Below, one piece after another: positions 54,870 through 64,000 of a DNA stretch of 64,000 nt. Origin of the DNA: Chromatium okenii (GTDB taxonomy: Bacteria; Pseudomonadota; Gammaproteobacteria; Chromatiales; Chromatiaceae). The stretch's first letter is position 1. Each line of letters begins with the position of its first letter. The notes beneath the pieces were generated by a model that worked only from the letters and a program-made list of their open reading frames with translations, made no database searches and was not told where the DNA came from. A program made the translations under genes and the position numbers. The stretch covers positions 310,001-374,000 of the forward strand of contig NZ_PPGH01000034.1 of NCBI RefSeq assembly GCF_002958735.1. The letters run 5' to 3'.

Positions 54870-56347
54870 AACTGTGCTAACCTAGCGAGTGCTTCTGGAT
54901 AATCAAAACGTGTAATACAATCAAAAATAATGCTGTAGTCATTACCAAGAATTTTCTGTAATCGTGGTGCTTCGTAGCGCACAAATTCGTTAACTGCCAT
55001 ATCGCCATCACTTAATAATTCGTTAAGATACGCGATAATTTCATTATCATTCTTTACTGCGCTGAGATTAGCGTCGAGGTCTTGCGATGCTGATGTGCTT
55101 TCTGGAGATGCTGATATTTCGGTATGAAAAAATGGTTGCGTCATTGCTGGAAATACTGGGGTTTCGCCATAACCAAAACGTGCCGTCATCCAAAAGGTAC
55201 TACCTTGATTTGGTGCGCTGATTGCGCCAGTATCGCCGCCCATAAGAGATGCTAAATGACGAGTCAATGCAAGTCCTAATCCTGCGCCGCCAAAATGGCG
55301 AGTTGTGGAGCTGTCATACTGTTCAAATGGCGTGAATAGTTTGGATAAAAATTTTGGTTCAATACCAATTCCCGTATCTTTGACAGCAAAGCGTATCAAT
55401 AAGCCGGTTTCGTTTTCTTCCACTACGTTTAAATATAAATGGATACTGCCCTGTGATGTGAATTTAACGGCATTATCTAAATAGTTTAAAAGTGCTTGAC
55501 GCAATCGTGAAGGATCGCCATAAAGCCAGCACGGAATTTCATCATGTTTAATTTCCAATTGAAGTCCTTTCATGTGCGCTTGATCAGCAATGAGTGCCAG
55601 TGCGGATTCAAGCACTTCAAATAAAGCAAAGTTTGTCTTTTTTAACTCTAAATGGCTGCCTTCTGCTTGTGATAAATCCATAATTGATTTTATGATTTTA
55701 AGCAATTGATCGGCAGCATTTTTTATCTTTAATAGTCGCTCAAGTTGATGTTCGTTTTTAATTTCGCGTTGCAGCAAATGAATGAGTCCGATAATTGCAT
55801 TCATTGGCGTGCGAATTTCATGGCTCATATTGGCAAGAAAAGTGGTTTTAGCGCGATTTGCAGTTTCAGCGCGTTCTAATGCGAAAGCGAGTTCCGCAGT
55901 GCGCTGCGCTACTAATGTTTCTAAATGCAAACGATGTTGGTCAAGTTCGCGTTGTTGCGCTATGAGCTTGCGCCGCATCATCACTTTATCAATGCCGTTG
56001 GTAATAGCGCGTGCTAATGCTTCTGAGGTGATACGGCGCTTTATTAAAAAATCATGGGCACCTAATTTCATGCAGGTGACAGCGAGCGCAGTGTCATTGT
56101 GTACGGAAAGAATAATTAAGGCGTAATCTTCAGTGTGTCCATCGCCACGAGTGGCAAAAAAATCTAGTGCATTCATGTCTGGTAAATGATGATCAAGCAA
56201 TACACAATCGGGTTGAATGTGCGCAGCAAGTGCCAGTCCTGCTTCATTGGATATTACGTCGATAACGATGAATTTACCATTCAAATAACGCTTAAACAAC
56301 GCGAGGTCTTGCGGATTATTATCAATAATGAGAATGGTTGGAAGCAT
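54866..56347 (-). CDS. REC-domain histidine kinase
   Basis: 493 residues, soluble. Receiver domain 1-125 ([13 protein letters not shown], acceptor Asp in [10 protein letters not shown]), coiled coil 125-165, HisKA with [19 protein letters not shown], and HATPase with N box [11 protein letters not shown]1 DTGIGIEP and G2 [12 protein letters not shown]-terminal helical segment ([27 protein letters not shown]) resembles tails of other hybrid kinases. No sensor domain, so the input is phosphorelay through its own receiver. Confidence 0.9.
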   Translation of the reverse strand: MLPTILIIDNNPQDLALFKRYLNGKFIVIDVISNEAGLALAAHIQPDCVLLDHHLPDMNALDFFATRGDGHTEDYALIILSVHNDTALAVTCMKLGAHDFLIKRRITSEALARAITNGIDKVMMRRKLIAQQRELDQHRLHLETLVAQRTAELAFALERAETANRAKTTFLANMSHEIRTPMNAIIGLIHLLQREIKNEHQLERLLKIKNAADQLLKIIKSIMDLSQAEGSHLELKKTNFALFEVLESALALIADQAHMKGLQLEIKHDEIPCWLYGDPSRLRQALLNYLDNAVKFTSQGSIHLYLNVVEENETGLLIRFAVKDTGIGIEPKFLSKLFTPFEQYDSSTTRHFGGAGLGLALTRHLASLMGGDTGAISAPNQGSTFWMTARFGYGETPVFPAMTQPFFHTEISASPESTSASQDLDANLSAVKNDNEIIAYLNELLSDGDMAVNEFVRYEAPRLQKILGNDYSIIFDCITRFDYPEALARLAQL

Positions 56348-56514
56348 CAGTTATTCTCTGCATTGCAGGCGGAATCAGCTCTGCGAGGCAGCTGGAAAAA
56401 TGTTGGCATCATGGAGACATGAAGCTGTCGGTTAAATCCATTCGTGAATGTGCTGCGCATAAATTTTTGAAGTCAATTGGTGTTACGCAGTTGCAGATAT
56501 AAATCGTTGATTTA

Positions 56515-56567
56515 GTTATCAGTTGTCAGTGACCACGTTATTTTTACTGATAACTGATAACTTTTTT
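56515..56567 (+). repeat. 16-bp inverted repeat with T-run in a long gene-free gap
   Basis: GTTATCAGTTGTCAGT (56515-56530) pairs with ACTGATAACTGATAAC (56546-56561), one G-U, followed by TTTTTT. Each arm contains tandem TTATCAGT-like units. It may be a terminator or a remnant of a small repeat element. Confidence 0.55.
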
Positions 56568-56663
56568 CAATGGCATCACTGCGTCTTATCATGCGGATAA
56601 AAGTGCGTTGCTCGCAAGCTAGCGTGGATCATCGGCAGCGCGTTGTCGTTAACAAACTAGGCG

Positions 56664-56782
56664 TGACGCAGTTGAAAAAAGTTGGCGGTTGTCAATGAGC
56701 AATTAGGAAACACTTCGCGTACTGACAGCTATCAACTGATAAACGCCAACTAAATCAAGATTTTACGCATTTAGCTGCGTCA
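56664..56782. repeat. Nested inverted repeats before the 56924 gene
   Basis: TGACGCAG (56664-56671) is repeated inverted as CTGCGTCA (56775-56782), and inside it AGTTGGCG (56680-56687) as CGCCAACT (56744-56751). The 575-base gap 56348-56923 has no gene on either strand; these nested arms look like a degenerate miniature element. Confidence 0.4.
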
Positions 56783-56923
56783 GTCTCAGAAATAAAATCA
56801 ACAGGATTTCAAGGCAGTAAATTTCGGTGATAAGATCGAAAGCGCAACCAACCTGTCCGCTGCATCAGGTGTTGGATTGGATCACATTTGTGCCAGCGGA
56901 AATTAAACCCGGAGATGTTGAGA

Positions 56924-57238
56924 ATGAAATGTGCAATGTTAATGACGGGCAGCGGCCCGCTCGTGATTTTGACTTCTTATGACTCGCTGGAAAATGCGGA
57001 TTTGCTGGAGCGTTTAGCGAACAAAGGCATTCCGAAGTTTATGGCGTATGAGATTCCGATGGCGCTGGCAGAAGAGCGTTATGGCGGGCATTTTCGGAAG
57101 GTTCTGAATGGCTTCACCGAATCCGACAAGCTGCGGGTGCTTGACCACAATGGGCATCGCGCCTTCAATTTGTTTAAGTTTGAAGAACTTGGCGCACCAA
57201 CCACGCACGAAGGTTCACCTGAAAATTATCACCATTGA
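56924..57238 (+). CDS. Small conserved-looking cytosolic protein of unknown function
   Basis: 104 residues, no signal or membrane segment: KCAMLMTGSGPLVILTSYDSLENADLLERLANKGIPKFMAYEIPMALAEERYGGHF is well ordered, and the end reads FNLFKFEELGAP then a His-rich tail ENYHH. GGAG lies nine bases upstream of ATG 56924. I do not recognise a characterised family. Codon use matches neighbours, and it sits alone between a repeat-rich gap and hppA. Confidence 0.65.
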   Translation: MKCAMLMTGSGPLVILTSYDSLENADLLERLANKGIPKFMAYEIPMALAEERYGGHFRKVLNGFTESDKLRVLDHNGHRAFNLFKFEELGAPTTHEGSPENYHH

Positions 57239-57435
57239 AATGCAGTACAGCACGGGGAGGTGCGGATCAATCCACCAACTCAATGCTTGATGAGGTGTTT
57301 TAGAACAGGATGTCAAGTTAAAGTTTTGCGGCGTTTTGGCGACCAATCGGTACGTCTGTTACATATCCTGATGTGACGATAGTCGCCTGATGTGCTCGAC
57401 TCACACCAATCTAAACCCATGATGGGGGGATATTT

Positions 57436-59480
57436 ATGTCAACAGATGTTGCACTCTGGCTTGCCATTAGTGCTGGCGGACTTGCCGTTTTATATGGTTT
57501 AGCCGTTGTCGCGTGGATCACGATGCAGTCCGCTGGTTCAGAACGAATGCAAGAAATCGCGGCAGCGATTCAAGCTGGCGCTCAGGCGTATCTCAATCGT
57601 CAATACACCACCATCGCTATTGTCGGTGGCGCACTCTTTCTCATTCTTTGGCCAGCACTTGGTCTTGCAACTGCGGGCGGATTTGCCGTTGGCGCAATTC
57701 TCTCCGGTCTCGCTGGCTACATCGGCATGAACGTATCGGTACGTTCCAACGTGCGCACCGCACAAGCAGCCACCATCAGCATTGAGGCAGCGTTAGACGT
57801 CGCATTTCGTGGCGGCGCAGTCACCGGCATGTTAGTGGTTGGATTAGGTTTACTCGGTGTGGCTGGCTACTTCGCGTTCCTGCGCAGCACCGGCATTGCT
57901 GATGAAACAGCATTACACGCGCTGGTCGGACTGGCGTTCGGCGGTTCACTCATTTCCATTTTCGCTCGGCTCGGCGGTGGCATTTTCACCAAAGGCGCAG
58001 ACGTGGGCGCGGATTTGGTCGGTAAAGTTGAAGTTGGCATTCCCGAAGATGATCCACGCAACCCAGCGGTCATTGCAGACAACGTGGGCGATAACGTCGG
58101 CGACTGCGCGGGCATGGCAGCGGATTTGTTTGAAACCTACGCCGTGACCATCGTCGCCACGATGGTGCTGGGTGGGCTGATGTTCAAAGGCGCAGATGGC
58201 GGATTGATTTGAATTACATCCTCTATCCGCTGGTGTTGGGCGCAGTATCCATCGTCGCCTCCATCGTCGGCACTTGGTTCGTCAAGACTTCAGAAGGCGG
58301 CAAAATCATGGGCGCGTTGTATCGCGGCATGGCGGTCGCAGGCGGATTGGCGCTGGTCGCGTTTGCCATCGTGAGCGGCATTTTCATGGATCATTTTTTT
58401 GCCATGTTTTTCTGCACGGTGGTTGGGCTGGCGCTGACTGCGGCGCTGGTGCTGATTACCGAGTACTACACCGCCACCGAATACGCGCCGGTGCGCTATG
58501 TCGCTGAAGCCTCGCAAACGGGACACGCTACCAACGTCATCGCTGGGCTGGCAGTGTCAATGAAATCAACAGCTTTACCGGTGCTTGCGGTGTGTGCCGC
58601 AATTTGGGCATCGTATATGGCTGCGGATTTATACGGCATCGCCATTGCTGCAACGGCGATGTTGTCCATGGCGGGAATGATTGTGGCGCTCGACGCTTAC
58701 GGTCCAATTACCGACAACGCTGGCGGTATTGCGGAAATGTCGGGTTTGCCGAAAGAAGTCCGCCATATCACCGACGCGCTCGATGCAGTCGGCAATACGA
58801 CGAAAGCTGTCACCAAAGGTTATGCCATTGGTTCGGCAGGACTGGCGGCGCTGGTGCTGTTTGCTGATTACACCCATAACTTGCAGGCAGCGGGCAAATT
58901 GGAAGTGTTCAGTTTGTCTGATCCGGCAGTCATCATCGGCCTGTTCATCGGCGGCATGATTCCGTATCTGTTCGGCGCAATGGCAATGGAAGCCGTGGGA
59001 CGCGCTGCCAGCTCGGTGGTGGTGGAAGTGCGCCGTCAGTTCGCCGAAATTCCCGGCATTATGGAAGGCACAGCGAAACCGGATTATTCACGCGCAGTCG
59101 ATTTGCTGACGCGTGCAGCAATCAAAGAAATGATCGTGCCCTCGCTGCTGCCGATTCTGGTTCCAGTGGTCGTGGCGTTCGGCATGAACATTTTGATGGG
59201 CGACGGCGCGGGCATTCGGGCGCTGGGTGGTTTGCTGATTGGCACGATTGTCACCGGTTTATTCGTGGCGATTTCGATGTGCACCGGCGGCGGCGCGTGG
59301 GATAACGCGAAGAAATATGTCGAAGAAGGCAATTACGGCGGCAAGGGTTCGGATGCCCATCACGCCGCAGTCACTGGCGACACCGTCGGCGATCCCTACA
59401 AAGACACCGCCGGTCCAGCGATTAACCCGTTGATTAAGATCATCAACATCGTCGCGCTGTTACTGGTTCCGCTGTTGTAG
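57436..59480 (+). CDS. hppA: Membrane-bound proton-translocating pyrophosphatase, one apparent frameshift
   Basis: 681 residues after correction, about 16 membrane helices. Pyrophosphate site [20 protein letters not shown] and [25 protein letters not shown]; second half [11 protein letters not shown] and [38 protein letters not shown]. The segment [16 protein letters not shown] has Lys where potassium-dependent enzymes have Ala, so the potassium-independent type is expected. The frame breaks near 58208 in TTT; one T restores ILNYILYPL. It saves energy by pumping protons with biosynthetic pyrophosphate, common in phototrophs. Confidence 0.95.
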
Positions 59481-59493
59481 TTCCTGCATGATC

Positions 59494-59530
59494 TCCGGCG
59501 GCTGCATGTGTTGTAACCGCCGGAATTTTC
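59494..59530 (+). terminator. Terminator of hppA
   Basis: TCCGGCGG (59494-59501) with CCGCCGGA (59517-59524), 15-base loop, then ATTTTC. It lies 14 bases after the stop, in the gap shared with convergent srkA. Confidence 0.65.
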
Positions 59531-59545
59531 ATTGAAAACCTGCTT

Positions 59546-60532
59546 TCACGCCGACCACAGCGGCCTTCTTCCATCGCCGCAATCTGTTCGCGCAATTGCA
59601 AAATGTGGTTTTGCCAAAAGTGCTGGCTGTTAAACCAAGTGAATGCTGCCGGAAATGCTGGGTCTTCCCAGCGGCGAGCGAGCCATGCCGCGTGATGAAT
59701 GATGCGCAGAGTGCGCAGCGCCTCAATCAGATGCAGCTCCCGCGTGTCAAATTCTTGAAAATCCTCATATCCCGCGAGCACATCCGCCAGTTGACCGCTC
59801 ATTTCGTGCCGGTCGCCAGACAGCAACATCCATAAATCCTGCACTGCCGGTCCCATCCGCGCATCGTCAAAATCGACGAAATGCGGTCCGGCATCCGTCC
59901 ACAGCAAATTGCCCAATGACAGTCGCCATGCAGCCGAATCAGTTGCGGCGAGCTGGCGCGGGCATAACAGGCTTGTACGCCGTCCAATGCCTGCGCGATG
60001 ACGCTGGTATAAGCAGGCAGCAAATCAGCCGGAATCCATTGGTTTTGCAACAGAAAATCCCGCGATTCGTTGCCGAAGCTGGCGCAGTCGAGCGTTGGGC
60101 GCTGGGCAAATGGTGCAACCGCACCGATGGCGTGAATGCGCCCGATCAAGCGCCCAATCCATTCGCGCACCTGCGCGTGTTCCAACTCTGGATTGCGTCC
60201 GCCACGACGCGGAGTCAGTGAAAAACGATGACCGCCAAACTGGTGCAGCGTGTGACCGGCGAGGCACAACGGCGCAACCGCTGGAATTTCGTGTTCCGCT
60301 AAAGTCAAGTGAACGCATGTTCTTCGAGAATCGCCGCGTCGCTCCAGCGTTCTGGGCGATAAAATTTGGCAATGAGCGGCGCAGCATCCTCAATACCGAT
60401 TTGATAAACGCGGTTTTCATAGCTATTGAGTGCCAATAACCGCCCATCCGTCACCAATCCCAAACTCTCAACTGCATCGAGTACAAGATCGGGAATAAGA
60501 TTGGCATAAGGTGTTGAATTGATCGTTGGCAT
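59546..60532 (-). CDS. srkA: Stress response kinase A (YihE/SrkA), three apparent frameshifts
   Basis: 329 residues after correction, matching the family length. LNSYENRVYQIGIEDAAPLIAKFYRPERWSDAAILEEHAF, catalytic HGDCH, the metal-binding FVDFDDARMGPAVQDLWMLLSGD, and EFDTRELHLIEALRTLRIIHHAAWLARRWEDPAFP. Ser/Thr kinase linked to envelope stress and cell-death control in E. coli. The frame breaks near 60310, 59915 and 59565, each one lost base. The restored C-terminus EEGPLWSA ends at TGA 59546-59548. Confidence 0.9.
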
Positions 60533-60653
60533 TTGGCTGAGTCAAGTTGGTTAAATGTTAATAAAGTTGGTACGGATTACAGCAATTAAACAGGTGATCT
60601 GCGTCACAACCGTAAAAATAATAAAAACTAAAAACTAAGCGGTTGCTGGGTGC

Positions 60654-62428
60654 TCAAATTGATGCGCTACATTGAATACAATTTCGTCCGGCTGCTTTTG
60701 CGCGATAAAGTGCTTGATCGGCACGTTTTAATAATTCATCTAACGATTCGTCATCGTCAATTAAACACGCAATGCCAGCACTCACTGTCAATATCACTAA
60801 ATCATTGGATAACATTAGAGATGAACCTGCTAACGCATAACACAAGCGTTCAATCGCCTCATGCGCTTGCTCTCGAGTTGCTTCAGGCAATAGCACAGCG
60901 AATTCATCACCACCAAAACGCGCCCAAACATCAATTTCGCGCAGCGTTTTTTGACCGCATTGCGCTAAAGTAATCAATGCTTGATCTCCTGCTGCATGAC
61001 CATAGGTGTCATTCACATATTTCAAACGGTCAAGATCAATTGAAACAATTGCAAAAGGACATTTAAACCGCCGTGCACGTTTTAACTCAATTTCAGCTAA
61101 AGCCATGAAATGACGACGATTCACCAAACCCGTTAATTCGTCCGTAGTGGCTTGTTTTTGCAGCTCGGCTTCGAGACGAGTGCGCTCAGTAATATCCAAA
61201 ATGAGAAATAACAGTGAGGTTAACTGCCCGGTTTGATCGTAAATTGCAGAGCCATACCACACACAATCAACGCGATAATCATGCCGATGGAAATGGTGAG
61301 TACGGACAATGATGTGCGACAGCTCTCCTTTAATCATATCGCTTAATTGCGTAATAAATGCGATCACATCATCAGGATGATTCCATGCAATCTCACTAGG
61401 ATGGCGTCCTACAACCTCGTCGGCCGACCAACCAAACAAATGTTCAGCTTCTTTTGACCAACGCATCACCCGCAATTGAGGATCGAATTCAATAACACCC
61501 AGCGGCGAGTTATCCATGTGCGCATGAAGTCGTTGCAGCGCATTTGAAAGTGCTAATTCCAATTGCTTGCGTTCGGTAATATCAATGCTATAACCGGCTA
61601 GAAAAATTTGATCGCCTTGAACAATTGGAAACTTGACTGTGGTGTAATAACGTCCATTAAATCCTTCTTCCACAATCAACTTTTCACCTTTACTACAGAC
61701 TTTCCAATCATCAGCAGTGATTTGCGCAGCAAAATCAGGCGGGAATAACTCCTCCATCGTTTTCCCCACCATCTCTTGCGCAGTAATTCCGATCAACTGT
61801 TGAAAGTTTTCGCTGGCTTGTAACACGCACTGCTGGTCGGTGTCACTGATTTGATAAAGGTATAAATGGGTGAATAACGAATGAATAGCGAAAGTAATTC
61901 TTGATTTTGATACAGTGCCTGTTCCGCTTGTTTTTGTTGCGTGATATCACGAATAATTTTAATTGCGCCAGTAATTCGCCCTTCAGCATCGCGTATAGGC
62001 GCTGCTTTAGCAAAAATCCACGCACCCTGATGATTATTAAGTGCGGGACAATGGCTTTCCGCAGTAATCACATCACCAGCGCGATGACAATTTAGATAAC
62101 GTGCTTCTAACGTAAGATCGTATTGAAAAATCAAATCTGTCAGCAATTGGCATGGTTCGCCATAAAATGGAATGCTATAAATATGATTGCCTTGACCGAG
62201 CATTTCAGAGGCTGGAATGCCCGTCATGGTTTCAATCGCTTTATTCCAAATAATGACGCACTTTTCTTGATTGATTGCAAAGGTCGCGTCGGGCAAAAAA
62301 TCAATCAAAGTGTGCGATTGATACTGACTGATCTGCAACGTTTCTTGTGCTTGTTGTTGCTCAAATATCTCCATTGCGATAGTTTGGTCACACATATTTT
62401 CAGCAGTGCCGGTAGGTTTTTTCATCAT
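60654..62428 (-). CDS. PAS-domain diguanylate cyclase, one apparent frameshift
   Basis: About 591 residues after correction: three PAS domains (about 35-160, 200-310 and 325-440, e.g. FLPDATFAINQEKCVIIWNKAIETMTG and LGVIEFDPQLRVMRWSKEAEHLFGW), then a GGDEF domain with TTDELTGLVNRRHFM and active site ARFGGDEFAVLLPEA. It should make cyclic di-GMP, with no EAL domain to degrade it. No membrane segment, so it senses an internal cue. The frame breaks near 61851 in TTT; one base joins IYTFIK to ISDTDQQCVLQASENF. Confidence 0.9.
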
Positions 62429-62864
62429 TATTTACCTTTGCGATTAACGTGAGAGGTTACGCATCTCAAAACATAAGTAGTTAATTTTTTAATCAATTAC
62501 TTTGCAGAAATTTCCATTTGGAATGGAGGCAGCAGGACATTTGTTCAGGATGGTTGTTATCAACACGAGGCCTGACATGAAAGATAACGATATATCACCG
62601 CTTTTTTTTAATCTGAGTAGAGCGTCGCAGTACACGCAAATCAAATTTAGCAAAATCTAATTGGTTGTGTAGGTCACACAAACACAACCAACGCTGAAAA
62701 GCGATAACAACTTTTGACAGCGTTGAACACCCTCGTCAGGCATGAAATTTTAGACTTTGGCAAAACAAATAATTCTGACTATTTTACTTGGTGATTGAGT
62801 GATATTATTGAACTCATTAAGAGCAGAAAAACAACTACTTTTATGTCATGGAGTTTGAATACTG
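62429..62864. promoter_or_regulatory. Divergent control region with a 10-bp inverted repeat
   Basis: 436 bases between the cyclase and the NuoB-like gene with no gene on either strand and AT-rich composition. It holds TTGGTTGTGT (62661-62670) and its exact complement ACACAACCAA (62682-62691) with an 11-base spacer, likely an operator or RNA hairpin. No firm -10/-35 pair was chosen. Confidence 0.4.
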
Positions 62865-63389
62865 ATGTTGCGAATTCTTGAACAATCATTGCGCATTGGC
62901 GTCATTACCGAATCACCACCAAATCACGATGACGCCGAATTGACGCGGCTGGGTATTGAATTGCGGCGTGTTATTGATGTGCGTTTTGGACGCAGTCTTG
63001 CTATTCGTCAAGTAGACGCCGGATCATGTAATGGCTGTGAATTAGAAATTCACGCGCTGAATAATTCTTATTATGATGTTGAGCGATTTGGCGTTCATTT
63101 TGTTGCCTCGCCGCGTCATGCCGATGCGCTGCTGGTGACTGGACCGGTATCACGCCACATGGAAACTGCATTGCGTCGTACTTGGCGGGCGACACCATCG
63201 CCAAAATTCGTGATTGCTGCTGGTGAATGCGCGTGTACTGGCGGTGAATTCGGCGTGTCTTATGCCAGCCGAGGCGCAATAGAAAACGTCATTCCGGTTG
63301 ATGTGAAAATTCCCGGTTGTCCGCCAGCACCACTTGATTTATTGAGAGGATTGCTCGCAGCATTAACAACGAGAATTGTTGCGCCGTAA
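62865..63389 (+). CDS. NuoB/HyfI-like iron-sulfur subunit, orphan
   Basis: 174 residues, NADH-dehydrogenase 20-kDa / group 4 hydrogenase small-subunit family. Cluster ligands: DAGSCNGCELEIHALNN (two Cys), AAGECACTGGEFG and PGCPPAPLDLL. SPRHADALLVTGPVSRHM is typical, and the ERFGVHFVASPRHAD segment resembles HyfI/HycG more than NuoB. Residues about 1-40 are an unassigned extension. In complexes it carries the terminal [4Fe-4S] cluster next to the catalytic subunit, but no partner gene is visible in this window: a cyclase lies upstream and a porin downstream. Confidence 0.85.
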   Translation: MLRILEQSLRIGVITESPPNHDDAELTRLGIELRRVIDVRFGRSLAIRQVDAGSCNGCELEIHALNNSYYDVERFGVHFVASPRHADALLVTGPVSRHMETALRRTWRATPSPKFVIAAGECACTGGEFGVSYASRGAIENVIPVDVKIPGCPPAPLDLLRGLLAALTTRIVAP

Positions 63390-63452
63390 TTTGGCAACCG
63401 TGTTTAATTCAAAACTGCTTTTTGAACAGCAATTTCAATCTGAGATATTTTA

Positions 63453-64000
63453 ATGAGAATCCTGAGTCTTTCTGCTGCCGTCACGATTGCATTGACCAGC
63501 CAAAATCCAGCCGTTGCTGATAGCGTGACCACTCGGTTGAACCAATTAGAAACGCAGAACCGTGCACAGGAAGCAACGCTGCAACAGCAGGCAGCGGTGA
63601 TCGCCGAGCAGCAAAAAACCCACATGGCGGAAAGCGATCACAGCGATTGGTATCGTCATATTGAAGTATTCGGTTTGATTGAAGTTGAAGCCGGTTCGTT
63701 TTCGCCGGAAACCGGCAACAGTGAGAGTGACATCTCGCTTGCGACCGTCGAGCTGGGCATCAAATCCAAAGTCAATGCGTGGGTCGAAGCCGGTGCTTCG
63801 CTGTTATACGAGCAAGATCAGACCGATCTGGAAGTGGATACAGGCTACATCACTATCGCCAATACCGACGTGACGCCACTGTTTCTAACCGCTGGGCAGC
63901 TTTATGTGCCGTTTGGCGTGTTTGAAACTAACATGATTTCCGATCCGCTCACGCTCGAAATCGGCGAAACCCGTGAAACGACGCTGCAAATCGGCGCAAC
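63453..64000 (+). CDS. LbtU-family porin, 3' end cut by window edge
   Basis: 182 residues to the window end. A signal peptide (about 1-22, VADSVTT) and a short coiled coil (LNQLETQNRAQEATLQQQAAVIAEQQK) precede beta-barrel strands starting DWYRHIEVFGLIEVEAGSF. The family pattern SDISLATVELGIKSKVNAWVEAGASLLYEQD and LYVPFGVFETNMISDPLTLEIGETRET is clear. LbtU of Legionella takes up the siderophore legiobactin; the substrate here is unknown. It starts at ATG 63453, 63 bases after the NuoB-like gene. Confidence 0.85.
   Translation, partial: MRILSLSAAVTIALTSQNPAVADSVTTRLNQLETQNRAQEATLQQQAAVIAEQQKTHMAESDHSDWYRHIEVFGLIEVEAGSFSPETGNSESDISLATVELGIKSKVNAWVEAGASLLYEQDQTDLEVDTGYITIANTDVTPLFLTAGQLYVPFGVFETNMISDPLTLEIGETRETTLQIGA

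Overview
The window comes from a purple sulfur bacterium (Gammaproteobacteria, Chromatiales-like) with roughly 50% GC. The evidence is a pufBALMC-type photosynthesis operon with a tetraheme PufC, the bacteriochlorophyll gene bchZ, a photosynthetic-type RuBisCO-like protein, and a gammaproteobacterial housekeeping order (tRNA-Tyr/Gly/Thr, tuf, tRNA-Trp, secE, nusG, rplKAJL, rpoBC). A low-GC Chromatiaceae such as Chromatium okenii would fit, but the species is a guess.

Layout. 1-8451 (minus): bchZ, pufB1A1LMC, pufB2A2, a third unpaired pufA, yjbQ, the RuBisCO-like gene and idi, cut by the left edge. They may form one long phototrophy and isoprenoid transcription unit. 8573-11606 (plus): apbE, a two-domain PPK2 enzyme and a small membrane protein. 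11610-13774 (minus): Slp lipoprotein, Trm112, CysG. 13871-18765 (plus): rhodanese, purL with two in-frame palindromic repeat insertions, BLUF protein. 18827-29222 (minus): a response regulator with a possible membrane tail, bioDCH with a glycosyltransferase, a secreted repeat protein, two PilT/PilU ATPases, FadL porin, Ugd. 29367-43642 (plus): tRNAs, tuf and the ribosomal-protein/RNA-polymerase block, with leader and attenuator structures. 43737-48601 (plus): icd, clpS, clpA, folD. 48649-49060 (minus): an AT-rich gene remnant and tRNA-Glu. 49158-52665 (plus): pcnB, panB, panC, a secreted proline-rich protein. 52708-56347 (minus): two glycosyltransferases and a REC-histidine kinase. 56924-59480 (plus): an unknown small protein and the proton pyrophosphatase. 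59546-62428 (minus): srkA and a PAS-GGDEF protein. 62865-64000 (plus): an orphan NuoB/HyfI-like subunit and an LbtU-type porin cut by the right edge.

Data quality. About a dozen otherwise intact genes, including essential ones (tuf, purL), are broken by single-base losses, mostly in short homopolymers. In every case the span length becomes a multiple of three once the losses are restored. These are read here as consensus errors, and each broken gene is reported as one CDS over its full span.

Most interesting points: a yjbQ / RuBisCO-like / idi cluster tied to the puf operon; a lineage-specific insertion of about 107 residues in RpoC beside the secondary channel; palindromic repeats that encode peptide inserts in PurL at two domain junctions; a TGT-N12-ACA operator and large palindrome upstream of puf; and a response regulator that may be membrane-anchored.
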